Positions 6,924-14,834 of a stretch of DNA of 64,000 nucleotides are shown here, in pieces. The position numbers and the translations under genes are program-made. Positions within the stretch are counted from its first letter, which is position 1, and each line of letters begins with the position of its first letter. The stretch spans positions 1 through 64,000 of the forward strand of contig CAZKQB010000004.1 of the NCBI GenBank assembly GCA_964554795.1, given 5' to 3'. Under the pieces are notes generated by a model, which saw only the letters and a program-made list of their open reading frames with translations, searched no databases and had not been told where the DNA came from. Source of the stretch: SFHK01 sp964554795 (GTDB taxonomy: Bacteria > Bacillota > Clostridia > Christensenellales > Aristaeellaceae).

Positions 6924-8306
6924 ATGGCTCAGCTCTGGGGCGGACGCTTCGAAAAGGAAGTTACCGCATTTGTGAATGATTTCAATGCTTCCATTACCTT
7001 TGATAACCGTTTTTTCCATCAGGACATTCAGGGCAGCATCGCGCATGTAACTATGCTGGCCAGGCAGCAGATTCTGACCGACGATGAACGCGATCGGATC
7101 ATCGGCGGACTTCAGGCCATCGAGCAGGATTTGACGGCAGGAAGGATACCCTTCACTACCCAATATGAGGATATCCATTCTTTGGTGGAGAGCGAGCTGA
7201 TTCGCCGTATCGGCGAGGTAGGCAAAAAGCTGCACACCGGCAGAAGCCGCAACGATCAGTGCGTGCTGGACATGAAGCTGTATGTCCGCCATGAAGCAGG
7301 GGAAATCCGCGGCTTGCTGGTCAAGTGGATCGAGGTGCTGACCAATCAGATGGAGAAGAATCTGACCACGTTTATGCCCGGCTTTACCCATATGCAGAAG
7401 GCGCAGCCTGTAACGCTGGCTCATCACCTGGGCGCATATGTGGAAATGGCTCTGCGTGATGTGAGCCGCATCGATGACACCATCGAGCGCATGGGCACCT
7501 GCCCGCTGGGCGCTGCGGCGCTGGCTGGTACTACGTATCCGCTTGATCGCGCCTATTCTGCACAGCTGCTGGGCTTCAACCGCCCCACGGCCAACAGTAT
7601 GGACAGCGTGTCTGACCGCGACCACATCTGCGAACTGCTGTTCAACATGAGCGTCATCATGATGCACCTGTCTCGATTCTGCGAGGAGGTGATCATGTGG
7701 TGCTCCAACGAATACCGCTTTGTGGAGCTGGACGACGCCTATTGCACCGGAAGCAGCATCATGCCCCAGAAAAAGAACGCCGACGTGGCGGAGCTGGTGC
7801 GCGGTAAAACCGGGCGGGTGTACGGCTCGCTGATGTCCATCCTAACCATGATGAAGGGGCTGCCCATGGCCTTCAATAAAGACATGCAGGAGGATAAGGA
7901 GGGGCTGTTCGACGCCATCGATACCACAAAGGACTGTCTGATTGCCTGCGCGGGCATGCTGGAGACCGCCGTTTTCCGTCCCGATGTGATGAGAAAGAGC
8001 GCGACGCAGGGCTTCATCAATGCTACCGATGTAGCCGACTATCTGGTAAACCGGGGCATGCCCTTCCGCGATGCCCATGGCGTGGTTGGTCAGCTGGTGC
8101 TCAGGTGCATCAATCTTGGCTGTGATCTGGACGATCTGCCGCTGGAGGAATATCGCGCATTCAGCCCGCTGTTTGACGAAAGCATTTATCCGGCCATCAG
8201 TCTGGAAACCTGCGTATACAAGCGCACAACGGTGGGTTCGCCCAATCCGGATAACATGCGCGCTGAACTGAAAAAGTACAAAGCGTGGCTGGCAGAGCAG
8301 GCTTGA
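6924..8306 (+). CDS. argH: Argininosuccinate lyase
   Basis: Cytoplasmic enzyme of the last step of arginine synthesis; it splits argininosuccinate into arginine and fumarate. It has 460 residues, the normal length. The N-terminus LWGGRFEKEV, the TGRSRNDQ segment, the HMQKAQP segment and the fumarase/aspartase-superfamily signature GSSIMPQKKN (near residue 276, with the catalytic Ser-containing flexible loop) are all intact. The start has GGAGGG seven bases upstream. The usual partner argG is not in the window, and the gene is alone under its own promoter and candidate operator. Confidence 0.97.
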   Translation: MAQLWGGRFEKEVTAFVNDFNASITFDNRFFHQDIQGSIAHVTMLARQQILTDDERDRIIGGLQAIEQDLTAGRIPFTTQYEDIHSLVESELIRRIGEVGKKLHTGRSRNDQCVLDMKLYVRHEAGEIRGLLVKWIEVLTNQMEKNLTTFMPGFTHMQKAQPVTLAHHLGAYVEMALRDVSRIDDTIERMGTCPLGAAALAGTTYPLDRAYSAQLLGFNRPTANSMDSVSDRDHICELLFNMSVIMMHLSRFCEEVIMWCSNEYRFVELDDAYCTGSSIMPQKKNADVAELVRGKTGRVYGSLMSILTMMKGLPMAFNKDMQEDKEGLFDAIDTTKDCLIACAGMLETAVFRPDVMRKSATQGFINATDVADYLVNRGMPFRDAHGVVGQLVLRCINLGCDLDDLPLEEYRAFSPLFDESIYPAISLETCVYKRTTVGSPNPDNMRAELKKYKAWLAEQA

Positions 8307-8338
8307 GCAGACTGTGTAAGCGTATAAAGATACACAGA

Positions 8339-8372
8339 GGCCTGCAGCGGAAGCAAAATTCTGCTGCAGGCC
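8339..8372 (+). terminator. Hairpin after argH
   Basis: GGCCTGCAGC (8339-8348) and GCTGCAGGCC (8363-8372) form a perfect 10-bp stem 33 bp after the argH stop. No T-run follows, so intrinsic termination would be weak. Confidence 0.4.
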
Positions 8373-8509
8373 AAAATGGAGGAACCTTCGTGCGCTTCCT
8401 TGCCTTTTTGCCAACGGCATGGGAAGAAGCGGAGGGCGGATGTACGCTGTTCGGGGAACGCAGGAAAGGGGCCCGCCCTGCCCACAGCGAGACGGGGCGA
8501 AATAAGAAG

Positions 8510-8547
8510 CTGCGGCGCACGGCTCCAAAGAGGAGCGTGCGCCGCAG
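8510..8547. terminator. Strong hairpin between argH and divIC
   Basis: CTGCGGCGCAC (8510-8520) pairs perfectly with GTGCGCCGCAG (8537-8547), extended inside by GCTCC/GGAGC. It lies just beyond the end of the convergent divIC gene and could end transcription in both directions, though there is no clear T-run. Confidence 0.45.
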
Positions 8548-8572
8548 AGCGTATGGGGCATCCGAGCCGGGC

Positions 8573-8884
8573 TTACTTTTCCGCGCCGGAGGATGTGGTA
8601 TACTTGATTTCGCCGGGCATGATCATGCCTTCTGCCCGGGCATACTGCTCAATGCCTGCATCGCTGCGGGCATATTCGAGGTCGCTTTTCAGGGAAAACA
8701 CGCGCTCGCTCAGTGCCTGCTTCTGAGCGAGAAGCTCAGCCTCCTGCGCCTTCAGCTGGGCGCTGCGGTTGTTTAGAATCATGTACAGGGGCGTGAAAAC
8801 GGCCAGAAACGCGAGAAGCAGGAGAACCCAGAAGCGCGGCTTGACGCGGTAGGTCTTCTTTTTTATAGAGGTATTCGTAGGCAT
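8573..8884 (-). CDS. divIC: Septum formation initiator, DivIC/FtsB family
   Basis: A small bitopic division protein of 103 residues. It has a basic cytoplasmic N-terminus (IKKKTYRVKPR), one membrane helix (WVLLLLAFLAVFTPLYMIL) and an extracytoplasmic coiled coil (residues about 38-70) that in the family zips to FtsL and the FtsQ/DivIB complex. Then comes the short conserved end with ARAEGMIMPGEIKY. The start at 8884 has AAAGGA eight bases upstream; the upstream ATG at 8893 would touch the ribosome binding site. Its place after yabP-yabQ is the classic Firmicutes order, which supports the call. Confidence 0.88.
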   Translation of the reverse strand: MPTNTSIKKKTYRVKPRFWVLLLLAFLAVFTPLYMILNNRSAQLKAQEAELLAQKQALSERVFSLKSDLEYARSDAGIEQYARAEGMIMPGEIKYTTSSGAEK

Positions 8885-9075
8885 GGCGGTCATCCTTTCA
8901 AGCGGGCGCAAGGGCGTTTCGTGGAGGCTCGTTCCGCACAATCCGGCGGCACGCGTGGAGTTTTTGCGGTTCGCGCCGCACAGACCCTCTCAATCTGTGG
9001 TAGACAGAGAACGGAGGACTGCATTTGCGCGAGATAGCCTTATTTAAATTCGACCGAAGTCTCTTTTTTCCTGCT

Positions 9076-9444
9076 TCATTTGCAAAAGAAATGAAATATT
9101 TCTTTAAAAACATGCTTTTGCACGAATTTACAAAGCTGTTTTTGAAGAAAATTCACAACTGCATCGAGCGCGGGCTGGAGGCCGAAGCGATAGAGCGTCA
9201 TGCCGCAGGCTACGCCGAGCAACGCGTAGAGGCGCACGTCCAATCGGGCGGCCAGAAACAGGAAGCCGCCGGTGAGCATCAGCGCGCCGACGGCGAAGAG
9301 CGCGTCGAGCAGCGCTGTCAGCATGCCGCCCGCCATCGTAAGGCGGCGAACGCGCCGGAGCACGTCATACCACGCGCCGACCAGCGCGCCGCATACGAGC
9401 ATCGCCAGAAACACGTAGGCTTGCCCGTCTGTGTAAAACAGCAT
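9076..9444 (-). CDS. yabQ: Spore cortex biosynthesis protein YabQ
   Basis: A 122-residue integral membrane protein with three or four hydrophobic segments. It contains the family's GALVGAWYDVLRRVRR motif near the N-terminus. YabQ is made in the mother cell and needed for spore cortex formation. It starts three bases after the yabP stop codon, so the two are cotranscribed and probably translationally coupled. The C-terminus (KQLCKFVQKHVFKEIFHFFC) is unusually basic and aromatic. Confidence 0.88.
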   Translation of the reverse strand: MLFYTDGQAYVFLAMLVCGALVGAWYDVLRRVRRLTMAGGMLTALLDALFAVGALMLTGGFLFLAARLDVRLYALLGVACGMTLYRFGLQPALDAVVNFLQKQLCKFVQKHVFKEIFHFFCK

Positions 9445-9447
9445 GAA

Positions 9448-9726
9448 TCAGCGTAGGATGCGCCGAAGCGCGCCCTTTTTCGGCTGGCGTTCGTCGTAAA
9501 CGATCGAATCGACCTTGCCTGTGGCCACCAGCCGTCCATCCTCTAAATTCAGCGACTCCACGTGAAGCCCCTGCCCGGTGATGGTGATTGACCCGCCGGA
9601 GGTTGCCGCGACGATCGTCTGCTCGCTGAACAGATCCACATCCGAAACGCCCGTCAGAATGGCCCTTGTCCGGTTTTCAAGCGTCAGCCCGTGCGGGCGA
9701 GCCTCTGCTGCCGCCGCGTCCTTCAT
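9448..9726 (-). CDS. yabP: Sporulation protein YabP
   Basis: A 92-residue YabP-family protein, a small beta-rich protein of spore coat/cortex assembly. The recognisable core is LENRTRAILTGVSDVDLFSE followed by ITGQGLHVESLNLEDG. It is the first gene of yabP-yabQ, with divIC 190 bp further on. The ribosome binding site GGGAGGGA lies six bases before the ATG, inside an inverted repeat (9733-9765) that could hide it. A sigma-E promoter is expected upstream but I could not identify one with confidence. Confidence 0.88.
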   Translation of the reverse strand: MKDAAAAEARPHGLTLENRTRAILTGVSDVDLFSEQTIVAATSGGSITITGQGLHVESLNLEDGRLVATGKVDSIVYDERQPKKGALRRILR

Positions 9727-9732
9727 AAAGCA

Positions 9733-9765
9733 TCCCTCCCCGCCAAAGGATATTCGAGGGAGGGA
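9733..9765 (-). promoter_or_regulatory. Hairpin that includes the yabP ribosome binding site
   Basis: TCCCTCCC (9733-9740) and GGGAGGGA (9758-9765) are perfect 8-bp arms. In the minus-strand transcript the second arm is the yabP Shine-Dalgarno sequence, so folding would block translation. Confidence 0.45.
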
Positions 9766-9942
9766 CGTTTATGCCATGGAAGAAGGAAAATTGCCGATCA
9801 GAGGGCACCGAGTCGGTGCTGTGCCGCGCGACACGGGGAAAGAATTCGGCAGATGTCCGTGCGCCGCGCGGATTCCGGGAAGGGGAAGACAGCCGAGCCG
9901 AGGCAGTCGCCGGTGCCGCGCTGCGGAAAGCGCTTTTGGCGC

Positions 9943-10803
9943 TCAATAGGTGTCCACGCAGCGCACGGTTACCGGGAAGACAAAGGCTTCTGCTGGGGAG
10001 AGGGAGAGAATTTGCTCCTTGCAGGTGAAGTCGTGCCCTGCATCGAAGCAGTCGTCGATGCCATACCACGGCTCAATGCACACGTACTTTGCGCCGGGCT
10101 TTGCCCAGATGCCCAGACAGGGCGCGCAGCCAAAGTCCACATGCACGCCGCGGGCGTTTCTGCGCGCGAGCGTTGCGCCGCGAGAGCGCAGGCCGGAGAA
10201 GATCAGCGCGTCGTGCGCGAAGGTATCCGGAAGGATTTCCACCTCACGGCTTTCGCGGAACACCGGCACGGTTTCCGCCGCACGCAGCGCGTTTTCGTCA
10301 AGCCGGAAGGCGTCCGCGGTCTCGGGCGCGTCCAGAATCAACCGGTCGCCCATTTCGCACTGGAAGCCAGGATGCGCGCCGATGGAGAAATACATGGTTT
10401 CCTTTGAGCGGTTTGTGACGCGGAACTCCATGCGGAAGCCGTCGCCCAGAAGCGTATAAACGGCGCGCAGTTCAAAGGCGAAGGGGAAAACGGCGCGTGT
10501 GGCCTCGTCGTCCGTGAGGAGCAGGGTAAAGCTGTCCTCTGTGTGGCTTTCGAGCGCAAAGCGCATGCGCTTGGCAAAGCCGTGCTTGCGCAGACGGTAG
10601 CTCTGCCCGCTCAGATGGTAGGTATCGTCACGCAGACGGCCGACGATAGGAAACAGAAGCGGCGATTGCCCGTTCCACACGCTTCGATCCTGCCAGATGT
10701 ATTCATAGGGCTGAGAAGTGCGGATGTCCTGAAAGCTGGTCAGCTCCGCGCCCATGTCCGACGCGCTCAAGCGAAAGCGCTCGTTTTGCAGCGAATAAAT
10801 CAC
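9943..10803 (-). CDS. Aldose 1-epimerase family protein
   Basis: A 286-residue galactose-mutarotase-like protein (superfamily beta-sandwich). Motifs include SPLLFPIVGRL, LRKHGFAKRM with the family His, FSIGAHPGFQ with a second active-site His, and GIWAKPGAKYVCIEPW near the end, where the conserved Glu of such enzymes lies. It probably interconverts anomers of a sugar or sugar phosphate; the LacX/YeaD-type subgroup fits best. The start is a GTG at 10803 with AGGAGG seven bases upstream and a strong promoter just before it. Upstream in-frame ATGs lie in or beyond the promoter and are excluded. A small AGCGC/GCGCT hairpin overlaps its stop codon. Confidence 0.88.
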   Translation of the reverse strand: MIYSLQNERFRLSASDMGAELTSFQDIRTSQPYEYIWQDRSVWNGQSPLLFPIVGRLRDDTYHLSGQSYRLRKHGFAKRMRFALESHTEDSFTLLLTDDEATRAVFPFAFELRAVYTLLGDGFRMEFRVTNRSKETMYFSIGAHPGFQCEMGDRLILDAPETADAFRLDENALRAAETVPVFRESREVEILPDTFAHDALIFSGLRSRGATLARRNARGVHVDFGCAPCLGIWAKPGAKYVCIEPWYGIDDCFDAGHDFTCKEQILSLSPAEAFVFPVTVRCVDTY

Positions 10804-10830
10804 GTTGGTTCCTCCTGTGTCGTTTTTCGT

Positions 10831-10859
10831 ATGATACCCGTTTTCTTCGTGCTTGTCAA
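10831..10859 (-). promoter_or_regulatory. Sigma-A promoter of the aldose epimerase gene
   Basis: On the minus strand: perfect TTGACA (10859-10854), a 17-bp spacer, TATCAT (10836-10831). Confidence 0.8.
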
Positions 10860-10860
10860 T

Positions 10861-10894
10861 GAAAAAAGCCGCCTGCATGGGCTTCATGCAGGCG
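10861..10894 (-). terminator. Intrinsic terminator of the BMP/nucleoside ABC operon
   Basis: CGCCTGCATG and CATGCAGGCG (10870-10894) make a perfect 10-bp stem with a 5-base loop. On the minus strand it is followed by GC and six T. It lies 13 bp after the last permease gene. Confidence 0.9.
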
Positions 10895-10906
10895 AATTGG
10901 CGTGGG

Positions 10907-11860
10907 CTATCGATCCTCGCGGAAATAGGGCAGACCCAGGCTTTGCGGCGGCTGATCCTCACGCTTTTTTCGGATGCTGGTGAAGATCAGCACCAGAATC
11001 GTAAACAGGTACGGCAGCATTTTCAAAAGCGGCTTGGTTGCCATGGTAACGTTTACCCAGCTGATATTGGAAATATAGCTGCTGCAGCTGAACAGGAAGC
11101 CAAACACCGTCGAGCCGATGATGGTTCTGTGCGGACGCCATAGCGCAAAGATGACCAGGGCTACGGAGAGCCAGCCCAGACCCTCAAGGCTTTTGTAGGC
11201 CTCGGTGGAGGCCATGTAGTCGATGATGTAGTAAAAGCCGCCAAGCCCGGCAATGCCGCAGCCGATGCAGCAGGCGCAATATTTGTACCGGCTCACGTTG
11301 ACGCCCATTGCGTCCGCCGTCGCCGGGCTTTCGCCCACCGCGCGCAGGTGCAGGCCGACCCTCGTGCGATAGAGCACAAAGGAGGCGAGAACGGCGATAA
11401 TTACGGCGAGAAAGAACATCACGCCAAGATACTGAAGCGCGTCGGTCTTTCCTGCGAAGGGCCAGCGATACAGCATTTTCGGGCCGACGAGGTAAATGGT
11501 TTCGTCCATATCGGCCATAATCACCTTCATAAGGCCGACGCCAAACGTGGTCATGGCAAGGCCGGTCACGTTCTGGTTGGCGCGCAGAGAAACCGTCAGG
11601 AAGCTGTAAATCAGGCCCATCAGCAGGCCCATCACAAACGAGCCCAGAATGCCCAGAAGAACGATCACGAAGCCGGGAAGCGAGGATTTGCCGATCAGAT
11701 TCAGAACCAGACAGCCGCCTGCGCCGCCCATGCACATGACGCCGGGAATGCCCAGGTTCAGCTGACCGGCCTTTTCCGAGACGATCTCGCCGGTGGAGCC
11801 ATACATGAAGGTTGCGCCAAAGGCAAGGGAATCGACCAGGAAGTTCAGCCAAATGCTCAT
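10907..11860 (-). CDS. ABC transporter permease, BMP/nucleoside type (second subunit)
   Basis: A 317-residue multi-span permease of the branched-chain/ribose type (BPD_transp_2, YufQ/NupQ-like). The opening GATFMYGSTGEIVSEKAGQL, the segment NLGIPGVMCMGG, and LRAVGESPATADAMGVNVSR are hallmarks of permeases that work with BMP-family binding proteins. It imports a nucleoside or similar small molecule together with the three genes before it. Its ATG overlaps the TGA of the preceding permease gene (ATGA), showing translational coupling. It is the last gene of the operon. Confidence 0.9.
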   Translation of the reverse strand: MSIWLNFLVDSLAFGATFMYGSTGEIVSEKAGQLNLGIPGVMCMGGAGGCLVLNLIGKSSLPGFVIVLLGILGSFVMGLLMGLIYSFLTVSLRANQNVTGLAMTTFGVGLMKVIMADMDETIYLVGPKMLYRWPFAGKTDALQYLGVMFFLAVIIAVLASFVLYRTRVGLHLRAVGESPATADAMGVNVSRYKYCACCIGCGIAGLGGFYYIIDYMASTEAYKSLEGLGWLSVALVIFALWRPHRTIIGSTVFGFLFSCSSYISNISWVNVTMATKPLLKMLPYLFTILVLIFTSIRKKREDQPPQSLGLPYFREDR

Positions 11861-12990
11861 TTGATGTCCTCCTCACGAACGACGCGCGCTCTGCGCCGCA
11901 GCTTCACCTTGAAGTTGATGAAAAACTCCGATCCGATGATAAAGAACAGGATGATTCCCACAATTACGTCCGGAATGGCGCCGCTGACGTTGAAGTCCTG
12001 CGAAATCTGAGCCGCGCCCTGATTCAAAAGCGTAATCAGCCCGGAGGTCAAAAGCATGGCCAGCGAATTGAAGTGCGCAAGCCACGAAACCATGATAGCG
12101 GTAAAGCCCTGACCGCCGACGGACTCGGTGGTAATGCTTTGGTCGAGACCCGCCGCAATCAGATAGCCCGTCAGGCCGCACAAAAGGCCGCTTACGATCA
12201 TCGTGCGAATGATGATTTTCTTTACGTTCATGCCGCTGTACTGCGCGGTTCGGACGCTGGTGCCGACGACGGAGATTTCATATCCGTGCTTGCTGTAATT
12301 CAGATACACGTGAACGGCGATCGTCAACAGGAATGCGAGCAGGATGATCAGAAAATAATCGTGCACGACGGAGGGCAGCTTGCCGAATTTCAGCTTGCCC
12401 AGAGAGGAGGAGCCGCTCGGAACCCAGATTACCAGAAAATAGCTGACGACATTGGCGGCAACGTAGTTCATCATCAGGGTGAAGAGCGTCTCGTTGGTGT
12501 TCCATTTTGCCTTGAAAATGGCGGGAAGCAGCGCCCAGATTGCGCCGCAGATCAGCGCGGCGGCAAGCATCAGCACCAGCAAAAGGCCAGCGGGAACCCG
12601 TCCGCCCAGATAGAATGCCACGGCAATCGCGCCCCAGACGCCCATCAGGGTCTGCCCCTCTGCGCCCGTGTTCCAAAACTGCATCCGGAACGCAGGCGTG
12701 ACCGCCAGGGAGATGCACTGCAAAACAGCCATGTTCTTGAAGAACTTCCACATCTTGCGGGAGGTGCTGAAGGAGCCCTTTACAAGAAAGCTGTAATAGA
12801 AATCAAGAATGCTCTTTTTGCCGGAGCGCAGCTTGTCGCTGAGAATGTATGCGACGATTCCGCATACCACAAGGCCCATCACAATCGCAGCCAGCCGGAT
12901 GATCCATGATTTTACGACCGATATGCTTTCGCGCTTGGAAAGATGAATCAGCGGCTCGTTTGCGGTCGCCCTCTTCTTTTCGTTCATCAT
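11857..12990 (-). CDS. ABC transporter permease, BMP/nucleoside type (first subunit)
   Basis: A 377-residue permease of the YufP/NupP type with about eight membrane segments. Motifs include FWNTGAEGQTLMG, FNTNETLFTLMMNYVA (here WNTNETLFTLMMNYVA), YEISVVGTSVRTAQYSGMNV and SVGGQGFTAIMVSWLA. The start at 12990 was chosen because AAAGGAG precedes it and its ATG overlaps the stop of the ATPase gene; the frame is open further upstream only because it overlaps that gene. It forms a heterodimeric channel with the next permease. Confidence 0.9.
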   Translation of the reverse strand: MMNEKKRATANEPLIHLSKRESISVVKSWIIRLAAIVMGLVVCGIVAYILSDKLRSGKKSILDFYYSFLVKGSFSTSRKMWKFFKNMAVLQCISLAVTPAFRMQFWNTGAEGQTLMGVWGAIAVAFYLGGRVPAGLLLVLMLAAALICGAIWALLPAIFKAKWNTNETLFTLMMNYVAANVVSYFLVIWVPSGSSSLGKLKFGKLPSVVHDYFLIILLAFLLTIAVHVYLNYSKHGYEISVVGTSVRTAQYSGMNVKKIIIRTMIVSGLLCGLTGYLIAAGLDQSITTESVGGQGFTAIMVSWLAHFNSLAMLLTSGLITLLNQGAAQISQDFNVSGAIPDVIVGIILFFIIGSEFFINFKVKLRRRARVVREEDIK

Positions 12991-14690
12991 GCATGCTCCT
13001 TTGCCGTGTTGTCCGTCTTCGTCATAAGGAGGCCGAGCTCCTCCTTCGTTGCCGTGCGCGCGTCTACGATTCCGGTTACGGCGCCGGAATTGATGACCAT
13101 GATTCGGTCGCACAGCTCCAGAAGCACATCCAGATCCTCGCCGACGAAAATGACGGCCACACCCTTCTCCTTTTGCTGGTTCAGAAGATCGTAAATGATA
13201 TAGGAGGAGTTGATGTCCAGGCCGCGCACGGGATAGGCGGCCATCAGCACCTTGGGCGTGAAGGCGATTTCGCGGCCCAGCAGTACCTTCTGAATGTTTC
13301 CGCCTGAAAGCCTGCGCACGGGAACGTTCACTCCGGGGGTAACGACCTCCAGCCGCTCAATGATTTCTTCTGCTTGCTTGCGGGGGCGTTTTCTGTCTAC
13401 GAAGCCGGCGCGTCCCTTGCGATAGCTACGCAGCATCATGTTGTCCGTGATGCCCATGCCGCCGACCAGACCCATGCCCAGGCGATCCTCCGGCACGAAC
13501 GAAAGGTGAATGCCCAGCGAACGAATCTGAAGCGGCGTTTTATCCCGGAGAGACATGTGCTCATCCTCGCGGAAAAGCACGTCTCCGCTGTTTACGCGCC
13601 GGCGGACTTCCGACCGCTTCACTCCATTAAAGTCCACGAGCTTGCCGTTCCTGTCGTGAAACGCGTCCTTTTCTGCCAGCTCGAGCACGCGATTCATGGA
13701 CTTGTGGAAGAAGGTTACGGGACGATCCTTTTTGGGATTGATGAATTCGATTTCGCCGCTTTCCACCGGCTGCAGGCCGGTGATGGCCTCAAGCAGCTCC
13801 TTCTGGCCGCTGCCGGCGATTCCGGCGATGCCGAAAATTTCGCCGCCGTTCACCGTAAAGCTCACGTTATTGACCACGGCGCGGCCTTCCTCGTTTTTGC
13901 AGGTAAGACCCTTGACAAGCAGACGCGGGACCGCATTTATGGGAAGCTTGCGCTCGATATTCAGGCTGACCTTTTTGCCGACCATCATCTCGGTAAGCTC
14001 GTTTTCGTTGGTTTTGGCGGTTTCGACTGTGCCCACGCGCTCGCCCTTTCGCAAAATCGCTACCCGGTCGGAAACGGAAAGCACCTCGTGCAGCTTGTGC
14101 GTGATGATGATGATGGACTTGCCGTCCGCCTTCATCCGCTTCAGCACGTCGAACAGCCGGGTAATTTCCTGCGGGGTGAGCACCGCCGTAGGCTCGTCCA
14201 GAATCAGGATGTCCGCGCCGCGATAGAGCATTTTGATAATTTCGACCGTCTGCTTTTCGGATACGGACATATCGTAAATTCGCTTTTGTGGCTCGATGTG
14301 GAAGCCGTATTTTCCGGCAATTTCCGCTACCTGCTCATTGACCCGCTTCAGGTTGTAATGGCCCTCTTCCTCCAGGCCGAGCACGATGTTTTCCGATGCA
14401 GTAAACAAGTCCACCAGCTTGAAATGCTGATGAACCATGCCGATTTTCAGCGCGTATGCATCCTTGGGAGAGCGGATAATGACCTCGCGGCCATCCACGT
14501 AAATATGCCCCTCGTCGGGATAGTAAATTCCGGCAAGCATATTCATCAGGGTTGTCTTGCCGCAGCCGTTTTCGCCCAGAACGGCCAGAATTTCGCCCTG
14601 ATACACATCAAGGTCGACCGAATTGTTTGCGACGACACTGCCGAATCTCTTGGTAATGCCACGCATGCTTACAGCGATCTTCTTCTGCAC
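12987..14690 (-). CDS. ABC transporter ATP-binding protein, RbsA/NupO type (two ATPase domains)
   Basis: A 567-residue tandem ATPase energising import by the two downstream permeases. The first half has Walker A GENGCGKTT, the MVHQHFKLVDLFTASENI segment and Walker B LILDEPTAVLT. The second half has the degenerate Walker A GIAGSGQKELLEAI, signature LSGGNIQKVLLGRE and FVGEDLDVLLELCDRI. The second half also contains a charged insertion (after GEIEFINPKKDRP) of roughly 50-60 residues compared with the usual family. Translation is best placed at a GTG (14690) with GGAGG six bases upstream. The binding-protein gene lies 144 bp upstream, with a hairpin between. Confidence 0.9.
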   Translation of the reverse strand: MQKKIAVSMRGITKRFGSVVANNSVDLDVYQGEILAVLGENGCGKTTLMNMLAGIYYPDEGHIYVDGREVIIRSPKDAYALKIGMVHQHFKLVDLFTASENIVLGLEEEGHYNLKRVNEQVAEIAGKYGFHIEPQKRIYDMSVSEKQTVEIIKMLYRGADILILDEPTAVLTPQEITRLFDVLKRMKADGKSIIIITHKLHEVLSVSDRVAILRKGERVGTVETAKTNENELTEMMVGKKVSLNIERKLPINAVPRLLVKGLTCKNEEGRAVVNNVSFTVNGGEIFGIAGIAGSGQKELLEAITGLQPVESGEIEFINPKKDRPVTFFHKSMNRVLELAEKDAFHDRNGKLVDFNGVKRSEVRRRVNSGDVLFREDEHMSLRDKTPLQIRSLGIHLSFVPEDRLGMGLVGGMGITDNMMLRSYRKGRAGFVDRKRPRKQAEEIIERLEVVTPGVNVPVRRLSGGNIQKVLLGREIAFTPKVLMAAYPVRGLDINSSYIIYDLLNQQKEKGVAVIFVGEDLDVLLELCDRIMVINSGAVTGIVDARTATKEELGLLMTKTDNTAKEHA

Positions 14691-14786
14691 GGTTTGCCTC
14701 CGCCTTCTTCTCGTTGAATATAGCGCCCTCCGGAAACCACTCGCGCACGGACCGCGATTTCCAGAGGTCGCCATACTGAAAACGGC

Positions 14787-14814
14787 AGTCTGCTCCCGGG
14801 AAGGGGAGCAGACT
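14787..14814 (-). promoter_or_regulatory. Intercistronic hairpin after the BMP binding-protein gene
   Basis: AGTCTGCTCC (14787-14796) and GGAGCAGACT (14805-14814) form a perfect 10-bp stem with an 8-base loop. It lies 20 bp after the binding-protein stop codon, with no T-run. Likely role: message stability or partial termination favouring the binding protein. Confidence 0.6.
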
Positions 14815-14834
14815 CCGTAGAATCCTGGCTTGAA

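Noticed and set aside
9804..9820. GGCACCGAGTCGGTGCT, identical to the last hairpin of the Streptococcus pyogenes tracrRNA
   Set aside because: There is no T-run, no repeat/anti-repeat, no nexus hairpin, no CRISPR array and no cas gene anywhere in the window. A 6-bp palindromic stem of this kind can arise by chance, and here it is just a hairpin between yabP and the aldose epimerase gene.
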